In this document: in pieces, positions 1 through 12,011 of the stretch | Position numbering within the stretch: the first letter of the stretch is position 1 | Layout: the number at the start of each line of letters is the position of its first letter | DNA from: Pyrenopolyporus hunteri | Taxonomy: Eukaryota; Ascomycota; Sordariomycetes; Xylariales; Hypoxylaceae | Direction of reading: 5' to 3' | Assembly: GCA_902806595.1 (NCBI GenBank) | Contig: CADCXC010000004.1 | Coordinates: 1,116,001-1,180,000 of the forward strand | Length of the DNA stretch: 64,000 nucleotides | The notes under the pieces: generated by a model | What the model saw: only the letters and a program-made list of their open reading frames with translations | The model's database searches: none | What the model was told of the DNA's origin: nothing | Position numbers and translations under genes: made by a program

Positions 1-594
1 AGGCCATTCTTCACGCTCGAACTTTGTTAGGTTTTCTTTTCTTTTTTTTTTTTCATTTATTATTGTCTCATTCGCCGCGATCCCGAATTGTAGGCATCTT
101 TCAATTTATACCGAAGGAACAAAAAGGAAAGAGTATTAGGATGAAAAGACTTTACAATAGGGTTGCTAGGTAATAGATACAATGCATGCAGGTACCTAGG
201 TCAAGTATCGCGTATTGGAAAAAGAATTGAGCCTCGCTTTATTTATGACGCACGCACCTGCTCTCCTTCCTCGACTTCGTCGCGCTTTGCGTACCTACCC
301 TCTTACCATCTAAGCGCGTCAAGCCTAAATTAGACCACATGACCATGAACGAGCCATGTGTAACTTAGAAGGTACAAATACATTCGTCACCGGTACCTTT
401 GATATGTACATACATGGATGAGATGGAAAAGAAAAAGCAAATCGAAGCCCATCCCGTCTTCTTAGACTTCCACATGTTCCACGCCCCGTGTTTGAATTGT
501 TCGTCGTTTTCGTACATCTATCATATGCAGGTACTTGTTACATAGTATAATATATAGTACAGGTGTAAAATTAGTCCCGTCGTATATAAACCCT
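1..594. other. Intergenic, 3' flank of the senescence-domain gene
   Basis: No convincing reading frame. A pyrimidine-rich T tract lies near 33-55 and a GGTACCTAGGTC-type palindrome near 190-202. The part next to 595 is probably the 3' UTR of the minus-strand gene that ends there; no clear poly(A) signal can be assigned. Confidence 0.5.
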
Positions 595-2274
595 CTAACG
601 CTGTGGCGCTTTACCGTTGGATGCGCTGCTCGTGCTCGTCGAATCTGGGGCTAAATTAATCTTCGGGTTGCTCGACCCGTTTGCTGGTATGCTGCTGGTG
701 TCGTCTCCTACGATGATCTCGCCTCCTCCCTTGACTTTTCCAACTACCATTCCTTTTCCTACGGCTTTAATGATAGCCTTTCTCGATACCCCAGTAACGT
801 CGATATAGACGAGACCGACATTCTTGACGCTCCCGCCCAGGTGCTTCGAAAGCTCTCCCGCTTCGGTGCCCCATTTGTGAGCTACCATGTTTGTCGCGGA
901 CGACGATGCCGAACTCAGGAGATTGCGTGTCGCATGGTCAATTCCGTCGGCAACCGTCGTGAAAGCCATCAGACTCTTATTCAACAAGCCGGGCTTAAAC
1001 GATTCAAGTGGTTTCCCATCCGGGCCGTAGCCTCTTTTCCCTTCTTTAACGCCGCGCCCTGCGACGGTAGCTCCCACGTTCTGGGCCAACTTGGTCACTT
1101 GCCCCACCGTCTTGGACGATAACTCGGCTACGCCACCGGAAAACTTACCTATCCGACGGACCCGTTCGTGCGTTGCCGGTGTAAACGTCACAGCTTTATC
1201 CGTAGGTTTTGTATTCTTGACGAAGCTGTCCGACCCACTCTGCATAGCGTTGGTAACGATATCCGAGGTGGTAATGATCAACCGTGACGCGTATGCTGCT
1301 TTCGATACGAGGAACGACTTTTTATAAGCCGGGTGCAGTTCCATTTCGATCGTTTCCGGCGATGCGGGGACGACCGCAAGCTTGTTTGTCCCTTCCTCGG
1401 GAAGGGTGATTTCAACGGGATCTATCGTCGCGTAAGTATCGTCGAGTGGGGTTTAGGGAGAAGGGTAACGCATCTGTACCTTTAGAACCGGGTTTGACCC
1501 CAGTCTCCACGATTTGGAACCCATCCGACAGCTCTCCTATGACACTGCCATCCTCCTCGTCTACCAACACAATCTGACCAGCTTGTTGCGAGCTTTGGCT
1601 GCCCTTTACGTAACCTTCGCCGGGCTTGTAAGAAGCAGGGTTGTATGCTGGAACCGGGTCCGAAGACCCAGGCTTGGATTTAGACATCTTCGGCGAGGAT
1701 CTAGTGGACGCTGGTGGTGTCTTTGAGGAGGACCTCTCTTTCTCTTTTTCTCTACTCGCAGCTTTCGGCGGAGGCGCTCTTTCGAGAAAAGCGGTACACT
1801 GCGCTAGGATCGTCTCGAAAGTGTCCACATCTTCCTGGAGCCCCTTGCGACTACCGACTGGCGGGAATTCGATGCGGGTGAAGGCGCCGCTGTCGGGACC
1901 GAGGTCCCATCTTGGAATGAGGTAGCTCCTAGGCGGCTGATGATATATCTGGGTGGTCGCTGGCAGGGGGATGTCTAATTCCGGCGGGAGATGAAGGTGT
2001 AGGTAGAAATCTTCAGCTGCTGCTCCGTCTTGGTTCTCAAATGAACCCGACTCGGCAAAGGGAGAGGACGTTGGGACCATCAACAGCGATAGCGTCTGTG
2101 GCCCAGCAGGCGTGAGTGATTCTTCCTTACCGTAGGCAAGGTGGTAGGCGGAGACGCCTTGAATGGCGTATAGCAATCTAGGATCCTGTCGGGGGCTCCA
2201 TGTCAGTATTGACTGCAGTATGCACGGTCACAGCGCTGCGAGGTGCATCAACATACGTTGTGTCCGGAAGCCAT
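595..2274 (-). CDS. Senescence/spartin-domain protein, 516 aa
   Basis: Three exons: 2274-2257, 2185-1480 and 1421-595. The first exon encodes only MASGHN and stops at a GTATGT donor; exon 2 resumes at a CAG with DPRLLYAIQGV. The second intron (58 nt, 1479-1422) has donor GTACAG and a CTAAAC branch and joins ...GSK to DPVEITLPEE; without it the frame stops at once. The N-terminal part (residues about 7-115) resembles the conserved head of fungal relatives. The middle is Ser/Lys-rich and low complexity. Residues about 250-460 form the senescence domain (PELHPAYKKSFLVSKAAYAS, then Gly/Ala-rich helices) shared with plant ERD7 and animal spartin. Animal spartin acts on lipid droplets and endosomes; the role in fungi is mostly uncharacterised, so lipid-droplet association is inference. 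The Ser/Thr-rich C-terminus is probably disordered. Confidence 0.88.
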
Positions 2275-5200
2275 CTTGTCTTCGGCAGTTAGCAAGATGG
2301 CGGCGGGCAGTGGGGTTGATTCCAGAGAAAATGTCACTCGATAGCGGTGGGTTGAGTATCCAGTATACGAGCCGAATGTATCGTGTGTTCCAATTCCTAA
2401 CCAGGCCCCAGATAGAGTAAATTCGGCAGCTATCGTATGAACAAGGTGAGGGTATGGGAATACGGGATTATCTGGCGCAACCAACAGGAATAAAGGGTGG
2501 GAATAAACAAGATCGGAATGCCGTTGGCTCTAGTGTATTTCGTGCACAATCACACATGATCTATCAAATACCCTAAGGTCTGGGTAGGTTGAATAAAAGA
2601 ACTTGGAGCGCTTAGAGACAAGCGCCGTGTGGTTGCAAGGCTGGAACATGGAGCGTGTGAGAGGCCTCGCAGCGACGTCATTGGGCGGTTTGGACGTGAT
2701 CGCCACACAAGACCCCTGCTAATGCATGTACCAAGGGCAGAGGTTCATATCTTACATAAGGCAACTTCTATATACGTAATGCATCCGTATAAATTTATAA
2801 TAATAGGTACATGTACCTACATTTACTCGCTCACATCCTAAGTTAAGTACCTACCTACTTGTATGTACATATGTCTAATATACGTTCGTGAGTGGCGCCG
2901 TACACGTAGGTACACGGTCCTATTTGGAATTGGTACTTGTACAATACATCGTGGAATTGTGTACATATAATGCCCGGAGATGATTCCATCCATAAACAGT
3001 TGGCGCATATTCATCCCTTAGAACATCCATACCCAAGGTATCACTTACAGGCACTCCGTACATAAATAACATGAAGTAATCTTAGCGGGCAGGAAGGGCA
3101 CATATTCCGTACAGGGCCTATCCATATCAATATTAGATTAGGTCCATAGCTGGCTACTCCATTCTGAACTATGCATGTTGTCGCATTTGACCCATCTGTA
3201 TCTACGTAGGGAGGCACAGAGGTACACGGGCTCAGATGAGGGGCAATTTCCACAGGAGCATACATGTAAAGGTAAGTGTACCTAGGCAGGGTAGGTATGG
3301 TACCTAGTGGGGTGGTTGAGGGGCTGAGGGGGCCGGCAAGGAGACGGCGCAACTTTTACAAGCTGCAGTTACTAACCTCTGAGGACCTCTTACGGTAAGC
3401 AGGTACCCAAGGAGGTAGAGGTAGGAGGTACCTAGTGTATCTATCGTACGGAAGGGGGTATGTGAGTTCCTCCGCCCTCTCCCCCATGGGTACCTACCTA
3501 CAACGCCTACCACGATTCTGCCACTTACAACATCCATCCATTCATTCATTCATCCATACACATTTTATGATGTGTAAGGCGGGCCAAAATGATTGTTGGT
3601 CGTGTCATACTCCAAAACCACCCCAAAACCACCGATCCCACAGCCGTTCATACAGTATGCCAATTATCGGCGCCCTGTGCGGTGGGAACTTTTGATAGTT
3701 CCTAGCCTGTTTGGCCATATGTTCGTTACACGGCATTGCTGGGGGATCTCCCTATTAGGCTTGTGGCGCCCGAAGCTGCTGCTCATGACGATGACGCCGC
3801 CGCCGTCTTCTTTGTTACGCGCTGCGTAAAATAGAATAAAATAAATAAAATGAAAACGGCACGGGGGCAATCTATGTAATATCTGCTTTCTACCTGGAGG
3901 TAAGGAAAACGAGCTCCTCATTGACGGCTCATTCGAGACAATATATAATGACAACATATATATTGATCGCCCCTGGACTTTCGGAATAATAGCTCCACGA
4001 GGCGTGTCTCAAAGGAAACCGGAGAGGAGATACGAGACGAAAATCCAATCTTCAGCCCGAATAAGTCCGTGCAGTGAACCCGCATACGGGAGGCGGATAC
4101 CATGAAACCGGTCAAACCGGTCAAACCGGTCAAAGCTCTCGAGATCTTCGGCGATAAATATTATCGCATACATACATCCACCCGTACATACCCATTCTAA
4201 GGCACCATCCGTCTACCATAGTATAGTGGTTGGGGGGTGTCCATTGAGACAGGCTATTTACCATGTTCGAGTGTCGAGCAGCTGAAGAAAGAAATTCGGC
4301 TAGCAAAATCGGCTCCAATGAAGTGTTTTTTTCTTCTTATTTGAGTTCCAATTCCTCGGGATAATAATACCTAGCGAGGAATTGTCGGCCGCCAACTACC
4401 AAAAAAGTCCCCCCCACGGGTCTCGGATGCAAGCGCTGGTGTGGTTGGGCTGGGATCCAAATGCGTCCCGAAGGACGTTGCAGCCTACCGAGATCAGTCA
4501 ACTCGCGAATTGTATCCAACGCGTTACCGAAAGTCATTCGAAATACAACTGTTGGGCGCTCGCAGGCAGGTTATTCCACTTAGTCAACATCTTATCCATC
4601 ACATTCGACGGTCTGGCCTAACAACACTTGCCAAATACAGCGTTCGCGGGCCTTGTGCCTCGGTAGGGCATTTTACCTACTGTGGTTCCCCTTGTCATTT
4701 TTCAGAAAACAGGGGAGGTGGACAGCCTACAGAACATGGACGGATGGGTAGCATCTGAGCCCATCGGCCCGTGAACAATGTCAGAAAAACGTTAATACAA
4801 CATAGGTACCACACCGAGTCTCCCAACAGCCCGCCAAGGAGGAAGAAGAGGTTTAACGAACCATGGAATTTGCTTCCCTTTTTAAATGATTCTGCAGCAT
4901 GTAGGTACGTGCCATATCGTAGATGGCGCATGCTTCCCGGTCACCGTTCGTAGGTATGCGCACACGGTCTTCGCCTCGTAACATCGTGAACATCTTAGCC
5001 GATCCATCTGTCTGATATCACCAGGGCTCGTTCTTATCCTTCAACCGTATCTACCTGTAAGGAACCCCTCCCCGGGCGACGTGCAGGTGAGTCTGTCGGG
5101 GGCCCGCAACCGCGGCCTGTGCGCTACCTAGATGGGCGCTTTCGATCAGGCCCAAGACGCCCGTTCATTGGACGTTGACACAAAAGCCGATCTTCGTCCG

Positions 5201-5973
5201 CCATCCAACACTGCCTTAGCTTGGGTAGATTGGTCTCTACCCGACCCGTCCGCGTCCGGGGAACTCAACCCTGGGGCTCTCTAGGCTTTCAAGGCTTGCT
5301 AGGCCTGCTTTACCCGCCAACGACGAGCTTGTTCTCTTCCTTCCAGTGTCCACCTCAATCTAGACACTGTAAGACCTATCCCGTCTACCCCCGTCCAATA
5401 TCAAATCGATATTCTCAAAGCGTTGCATACTTGCGGCTTTGCTTTTTTTTTTCCTCTACCATCTGTATTCGCATACTCTCATCCTTCGTCCTCGTACCAC
5501 CTCGGTTCGCCTAAGAGATTTACTTTTTCATCTTTATGTTGCCAATCTGCGTCGCTGGTATCGTCACCATATTATCCTCTCGTCCATAGCTACCTAGATA
5601 TAGCTGCCGTACTAGTGTTTATAACTTAAGTGTACTCACAACTGAAAGACGGCACAGCTCTGTGTTAAACAAAACTGCGCCCTTTGAGCCAGCCGTAGTC
5701 GACAGGTCGCGCGCCCTTTACGGATAGTCGCAGCTTCTCGATGCTGTAGCACATCACCAATAACAGCGCCTATCCATTCAAGACAACTAGGGGACGGTTT
5801 AGAAAGGGGTTTCTGGAACACGACACCCGGGTCTGCTGTTACTCAACTACCTAGTCTATCTTAGGAATAGGAACGCTACCTATCGCTTACATTCGAGCCT
5901 GTCCCTCTTCGAAGTATCGTGTCCGACAGCGCGGCGTCGTTCGCCCAGCGAGTCACCTCGAAAAGTCTACTAG
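2275..5973. other. Long intergenic region between divergent genes
   Basis: About 3.7 kb between the senescence-domain gene (-) and the Zn2Cys6 regulator (+). Short open frames occur in all phases, but none has splice-supported continuation or recognisable protein character. The stretch holds many TACCTA/TAGGTA runs (for example near 2812-2860 and 3270-3440), a three-unit 9-bp tandem repeat at 4105-4131, and CT-rich DNA from about 5320 to 5600 typical of fungal promoters and 5' UTRs. The last several hundred bases probably hold the promoter, leader and first exon of the regulator. Confidence 0.5.
4105..4131. repeat. 9-bp tandem repeat, three perfect units
   Basis: AAACCGGTC is repeated three times head to tail without mismatch. 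Each unit contains the palindrome ACCGGT. No gene overlaps it; a small regulatory array or chance microsatellite are both possible. Confidence 0.8.
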
Positions 5974-8900
5974 GACATTTCCACTCCCTCAGAGTCCTCC
6001 GGGTCTGCCCCAGACCCAGCCGTCACAATTTCTAATCCAATCCGCATCCAGTCGATACTCTCCCCTCCCGATCGGTCTGGCGCCGATGAGAAATCGAGCA
6101 TAGGACAATACCACGCCCCTCCTCAGAGGAAATTCGACGAAGCCTTCTCCCCCGCCGACACTGCCCTTAGCCCCCCAACTCCACAAATACCGCCCAGCCG
6201 ACAGCTTTTGAATACCGACGCGTCACGGATCGAGGTCGTTGGAAGTGTCACCGCTCGGGGGCTAGGGGATGACGAGGCGAAGGCAATGGTAGCAGGCAAC
6301 ATCGAGGGGAAGAAACCCCCAAAGATGCGTCCTCCCATGCGATCTAGTATTGCTTGCACACGGTGCCGGAAAAGTAAAATAAAATGTGCGTCGAATCCCC
6401 AAGGCTCCGTTAATCGCATACGACTGGGAGGAAGGCGTGGAATTTTCTTTTTCTTTTTTCTTATTCGTATTTTTCATAGGGACGCTTTAGCTCTAGGGTC
6501 TTTACCGCGAAAAAGGCTGGCTCTACACTGATAATTAAGCTTTCATGACTGGCTACTAATGGATAATTCAGGTGAGAACACCGGCGGCACCAGCCCTTGC
6601 GACGGTTGTATCAAGACCGGAAAAGAATGCATCTTCAAGCTGCCCGAGCCCACTCCCCCAAAGAGAGCCGAGCCACCTACTGGGGTTAGGCAAGAAAGAG
6701 ATGGAGGCTCTGATAGGAAAAAGCTGAAGAAGATAGATGAGATATCGAAGGGGGATAACCAAAAAGCAAGCGTTTACGCCGAGGAAGTACTTTCCGCGCC
6801 CTTCTTAACGGAAGATTTGTGGGAGCAGGTGCTGGACCTCTATAAGCTGCATTTTGCGCCAGAACTGCCCTTCCTACACTTACCAACAGTGAAGGAAAAA
6901 TTGGGGCGGAAGTTCAAATCCTCACAGCAGGACAGTAACTCGGATGTCAATTTAGTGTTGCTCGGCGTCCTAACGCTTACAGCGAGGTTTCACCCGGACC
7001 TTGTGAAATATCTTGCTCATATTTGCAGTAACCAACCCGGCAACGCTAGAACAAGACCGGTCCAAACGCCGCTCGATCCCGCTGCAGCATCCGAATATTA
7101 TGCTGATGTGCTCACAATGGCCCTAGGCCCGTTACGAACTGCGATGAAGATTGCGTCTGTCGAGAGGGTGGAGGCCTTGCTCATGCTGGGATTATACGAC
7201 TGGAGTCAAACACGGCCCAAGACCGGAGGACTCGGCGCCTGGATGTACGTTGGTGTCGCCATCAGGATGGCGCAGTATCTGGGGCTTGGCTTTGGTGATG
7301 TTCCCGAGTTTGGAGACGTCCATTCCAGAACTGTTGAGCTCCAGCGAAGAACAGCTTTCCAGCAATCTCAGGTCGCATTGGAAAAGGAAGTGAGAAGGCG
7401 GACAATGTTTAGCTGCTTCATTCTGGATCGTATGCTTTCTTGCGGTAAGGAACGAGTTTCTATAATACAGCCGGAAGATATCCAAATTCAGCTTCCGTGC
7501 TCCGAGGATAAATTTGATTTGGCGATGGAGGTGCCCACCGGCTTCCTAAAGGATAAACGACGGCACGGCATGGACGATAGCGTGTTGAGCCGCTTTATTC
7601 AGTTAGTGGACATATGGGGGGAGATTTCGAAGTTCAGCTCTCAGGGAGGTCGCCTGAACAAGAAGGAAAAGGAGTCCCCGCCGTGGACTGAAAATAGCAC
7701 CTTCTACAAGCTAACCAAGAAGCTTGCGGAGTTTGATGCCGAGCTTCCAGACACCTTTACCTTTTCCCGATCCAACTATTTCAAGCACGAGAACCACCAA
7801 GCCTCCAGCGCGTACGTGCTGCTACACATGCTTAGGTGTATCTGCTTAATCATGCTTCACAGGGAGTATATACCCTTCGTACCTGTTCGTTGCCGAGAAC
7901 CTGAAGGACCGCTCGACAAACCAACCTTCCCGAAGGACAAGTTCGGCTCGCCCCCTGATGGATTCTGGATATCTAGTGCGGAGCAGGTATTCAAGGCGTC
8001 CCGCGGAATTATCGACTTGATCGAGATTTGCCAGAGGAAGGATAAGTTACCACAGTCTACCATCGTCCTCTTCGCGATTTGGACAGCCTCGTTTGTGGGG
8101 CTCTACGCCGAGCATTTCCCCCAGATGGACACGGAGAAACACATGCTGGACTATGACTTCGAGGACACGCGACAAACCGAACCTGTCTCCGACGTATTCA
8201 GGCGCGGGTCGGTAGCATTCGCTTTCGTAACGCTCCGCAAGATGTCCATGTGGCTTAAGATGGCCTCTACGTACGTGGCCATCCTGCGGCGGATGGACAA
8301 GTACTTCGAAACGATCAAGCAGGACTACTATAGGTTCGCCGCGAAGAACGCAGGGACGGGCGAGAGGGCGCTTCGTGTTCGTGAAGGTGGCACCAGCGGC
8401 GGCCTTGAAGAATATGGTCCTGTGTCCGGGCCGCTTAAAGACTTCGGGTTTCTCCGACCGGAAGACGAGGCCCAGGTCGGAAGATCGGATCGAGTATCGC
8501 CAAATATGGCGGATCATGCACCAGACACGGAAGATGCGAACACATCAATACCGAGCAAGACCCAGAAGCCCGTTCCGACCGGCTCTTTTACCGCGATCAA
8601 CCACGCTCCGACGATACCGACGTCGGATCCCGGGCGTCAATTCAACAACAACGAAGCGGGATATCCGACGCTCAACCCCGAAGTCCACCCCGACTCCTGG
8701 CGATACCACAGCAACACGCCCCAGCACCAACCGCCGCCGCCGTCTCAGGCCTACACCACGTCAGAGCCCATGCTCGACACGACGGCCATCGCGGCCGAAG
8801 CGCACGACCGGGCCTTCTGGGACTCGTTCAAGAAAGAAGAACCCCGCCGCATCGGGACGATAGGAGACCTCGGTTTCTTCTCCAGCGGGGACTCCCAGCT

Positions 8901-8994
8901 CGCCGCCGCCGATATGCCCTTCGCCGACCCGTCCTACATCCCGGCCCTGGGCGATTCGTCGTACCAGTACCTGCAGCAGATGTCGGAGTACTGA
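5974..8994 (+). CDS. Zn2Cys6 transcription factor with fungal middle homology region (5' end unresolved)
   Basis: The intron 6386-6571 (donor GTGCGT, acceptor TTCAG) splits the third zinc-ligand Cys codon. Splicing gives a perfect cluster C-x2-C-x6-C-x8-C-x2-C-x6-C: CTRCRKSKIKC is followed by PCDGCIKTGKEC. Exon 2 runs from 6572 to the TGA at 8994. The middle homology region covers roughly the centre of exon 2 (YAEEVLSAPFLTEDLWEQV, then RRTMFSCFILDRMLSCG), followed by a Pro/Gln/Ser-rich tail. The frame is open upstream of the zinc cluster to an acceptor-like CTACTAG at 5973, and its Ser/Pro-rich peptide reads like a real regulator N-terminus. The first in-frame ATG is only at 6286, giving 840 aa. 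A small upstream exon carrying the true start is therefore likely, but I could not place it. Presumably a nuclear DNA-binding regulator; targets unknown. It resembles proteins sometimes labelled War1-like, a weak match. Confidence 0.85.
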
Positions 8995-11020
8995 AGAATT
9001 AAGCCCTTGTGAAGTCCAACTCACCCACTTGCTTGTAGGGGCAGGCGGAGGAGGGAAGGGAAGGGAAGGGAATGAATGTCGCTTATCTACCCCCTACGTA
9101 AGGGATGTAGGCAAGGTGGATAACCTGTCTGAGTCAGTCACGTCGTGGGAAATTCTTGTTTCGGGATCGCGGTGCGCCTTGGGAAGGGACAACGAGCGCG
9201 GGAAAAGGGAAAAAAAGGGGGGGGGTGCGGGAGTCGGTGTTCATGTCATTTGTTGGGTTGGGTTGGGCCATTTTCTTTTTATTATCTTATTCCTGTTTTT
9301 TCTGGCTACGGCTGGGCGTTCAGGGGGGAGTGGCTAGAGATGCCAGCGTCAGCGTCACCAATTCATCTATCTCGTTGTACCAAAGACTACCATTACCATC
9401 ATCCGTCGTCGTCGTCGTCGTCGTCGCCGCCGTCATATCATCATCTTCACCATCATCATCATCATCGAGGTTGGGACGGAAATCTTTGCTTTTTTGCTCT
9501 GTTCCATAATGGTTGCGTTGCGTTGCGTTGTGTCTTTTTATTCTATTTTATTTTGTTATCGGTCTCGTTTTCACCAGATATCCAGGATAGTAGCAGAGCA
9601 GAGGTGGCAATCAGAGCCTATCGCCGCAACGTCGGCTTGTTGTTAGTGGGTAGTGGTTGTGATAGTAGAAGCAGTGGTGATGAGTCGAGTGTGGCGTGTA
9701 CGGTACGGAGCGGTATGGTGCGGGCGTGTGGGCGTGTGAATGTAAAAAGAAAAAAGTTTATATTCATCACTTGCCCAGGTTCCTACTGATTTTATCGACC
9801 CTTCTAACAGTCGTATAGGAAATGTGCTCCTGCAAAAAGGGAGCCTTGTACGTTTGAAGCATTCGTATACCCGCTTAGAATCGCGTATACGCAGTGCCGG
9901 GGTAAACATAAGGATGGTGATATCAATTATGGGAAACAAGTAGCAATCACAGACGAGTTTATATTAACACAGTTAAGTACCTGGCAGCAGATGGCAAAAG
10001 ACGTCTAACCAGCCCATTTATGTAAAATGGGCGCATATTCTCCAACGCAAGCGTTAGCCCCCCTTCCTACATTAGGGAGGTAAGGTAGGTGGCAGTATGT
10101 GTGTGTATTCCTACCTGGCGCCTACCTACCCTGTATGCGGTATGTAACCCCGGCTCTTCCGACGACGGGATGCCGAGCGATGCCGGCAACCCGGTTGCTG
10201 CAGACGGGCCGGTCCTATGGGTTTTTGGCTCGGCACGTCTCGCTCCGGCGCTGCCGACGTTGGAGTGGTTTGTTTGCTCCTGGCTATGTACGTGGTACCT
10301 ACTCGCAAATACGTATCTCGCACGATTAGATAAGGTAGGTTTATGTTAGCTTGATGATGCTACGTTGAGTCTAGAAATTGGTAAGAGTGCATTACTGCAG
10401 CGAGGCGAAGCTATATCTGTATAGATGTGTATATATATGAGGTATATACCTGGAAGGTTAAACGATAGGTGGGTTCATGAGGGGCCGTTGACATAGAACC
10501 TTACAACCTTACAACCTATGTCTGCATGAACGGATATTACTACCTCTAAGTCCCAAACGTCTCAAGTACCGCCTACCTAATGCTGATTATATTCACTGTC
10601 CGAATGTTGCGTGAGTTTTATAGGATGGGGAGAATACAATGACAATCGGCGTGTTGGAGGCATCGCCATATGTTATTTTGCATATGCCTTTGATGTTGGT
10701 TTGAGGCCCCTAATTTGGTACGTAGGTACCTACCTTGGATTCCTAACTTGCGGCACCAATACATGTATGCCGCAGGATCTGCGTTGTAGCATTAGATACC
10801 TACCTACCTAGGTACCTACCTACCTAGGCATACATACCTTAGATCTAGTTGCCGGAGTACTAGTATTTTTATTCTCCGAGATTTTGTGTAAATTAGGGAC
10901 ATGATAGCTTAATCTCACATATATGGAGCAATAAGAAATATTAAGCTCATGGTAGCTCAAAACGGGTTCACGCATGGCGGAAGCGGGACTGTGGTTTGAC
11001 GATTACGTTGCGGGTTACGA
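8995..11020. other. Convergent intergenic region with trinucleotide repeats
   Basis: Lies between the ends of the regulator (+) and the methyltransferase gene (-), so it should hold two 3' UTRs. Visible content is low-complexity: G-rich DNA near 9040-9075 and 9205-9235, trinucleotide runs near 9404-9466, and TACCTA/TAGGTA arrays near 10720-10830 including two TACCTAGG palindromes. A 214-codon open frame at 9145-9789 is read through simple repeats and is not credible. Confidence 0.5.
9404..9466. repeat. Trinucleotide repeats (CGT)n and (CAT)n
   Basis: A (CGT)n run at about 9404-9428 is followed by a (CAT)n-type run at about 9436-9466. Both lie in the presumed 3' flank of the Zn2Cys6 gene. Confidence 0.85.
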
Positions 11021-12011
11021 TTAATTGCGTGTCTCTGCTGTGTCCCGCAAGATACCCAGGTGAACCACGAAGCCGGGATTCGACTTCAGCTCCTTCGTTA
11101 AGGCACTATCCGGCATGCGCCATGTCCGGAAATGCCTGCTGAACTCCTTGATCCAGGCCTCGAATATTTCCGGATCTCTGAGCTGCTGCGCGACCAAGCA
11201 GATAGTGGGCCTATCGCTGGTGGCGTTCTCGTCTGATAACCTCAATCCGCACACGTCAGCACAGGTTTGCACCAATGGTTGGATCAGAGTGTCGTTGTAG
11301 ATACAGTCGCAAGCAATGACGGCGTCAAAGCTCCTGACCTTATCGTTGCCCGTGAGTGACGTTGTCACCTCGTCTAATTCCCAGTCCAGGGGTAGGAATC
11401 GTATGTCGGCCTTAGAAGAGGCCGTAGTGGATGACTTTCCTCTGCGCTTTTGAGAGGAGGCAGCTCCGGATTGCTTTGCGTTCTTTAGAGGACTGTTTTC
11501 TTCGATGTTCCTTTCTACTAGTCTCGCGACGTAGGACTGGTCGGTTAGGGTGTACCTCGTAACCAATGGCGCAAGCGCCAATCCTACGAGTCCGGAGATT
11601 CCGCAACCCAACTCCAATACGTAGGAAGAAGGTGATAAGACGCCAGAAATCCAGAGGGGATTGTCGGAAGAGGCCAGCCAATTGGCCACGAGCGGTGTGA
11701 TTTTCCACACAACGGCGCCTGTGGTACTTCCTGGCCGATTTAATATGGTTGGTGACTGGTGGATCAGGTAGTCCTTGCCAGCAACGTTCAGGTCCAACGT
11801 GGTCGCCGAAGGATCCACGAAGCCTAGATTCTGGGACGGGATATCCTGAGAGTACAGCAGGAAAGTTTCTACGGATGGCATGTTAGCGGCAGCTTTTACC
11901 TCGGGGAACGGCGCGGCATCTAATAGGGATGGGGCTTCGGACCCCGATCTTGCCTTCTTCTGGATCTGATATCTCTGGCCCGAGCCGATCAAGTAGGGAC
12001 GGAAACGCCAT
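11021..12011 (-). CDS. RKM5: Protein-lysine methyltransferase, Rkm5/METTL21-type, 301 aa
   Basis: Two exons: 12011-11954 and 11868-11021. Exon 1 encodes MAFPSLLDRLGPEISDPEE and exon 2 continues with ETFLLYSQDIPSQNLGFVD, the usual N-terminal signature of fungal ribosomal lysine methyltransferase 5. The 85-nt intron between them starts GCAAGA and ends GTAG, so it is a GC-AG intron; no GT donor restores this peptide. Seven-beta-strand SAM-methyltransferase features are clear: motif I LELGCGISGLVGLALAP at about residue 115-130, the acidic end of strand 2 in YTLTDQ, and the family DxxY motif in ACDCIYNDTLI. In yeast Rkm5 methylates a ribosomal protein of the 60S subunit; the same role here is inferred from similarity. 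The N-terminus would be miscalled by tools that allow only GT donors. Confidence 0.88.
11869..11953 (-). other. GC-AG spliceosomal intron
   Basis: Donor context GAAG/GCAAGA and acceptor CCGTAG/AAAC. Splicing here joins DPEE to ETFLL in frame, and the joined peptide matches the expected family N-terminus. This is the only non-GT donor I needed in the window. Confidence 0.85.

Noticed and set aside
9145..9789. 214-codon open frame after the Zn2Cys6 gene
   Set aside because: It is read through (CGT)n, (CAT)n and G runs, has a Ser/His homopolymer product, no plausible splice partners and lies in a 3' flank.
11954..11992. Uninterrupted upstream frame of the Rkm5-type gene as its N-terminus
   Set aside because: It lacks an ATG at its start and encodes no family signature, while GC-AG splicing gives the expected N-terminus from ATG 12011.
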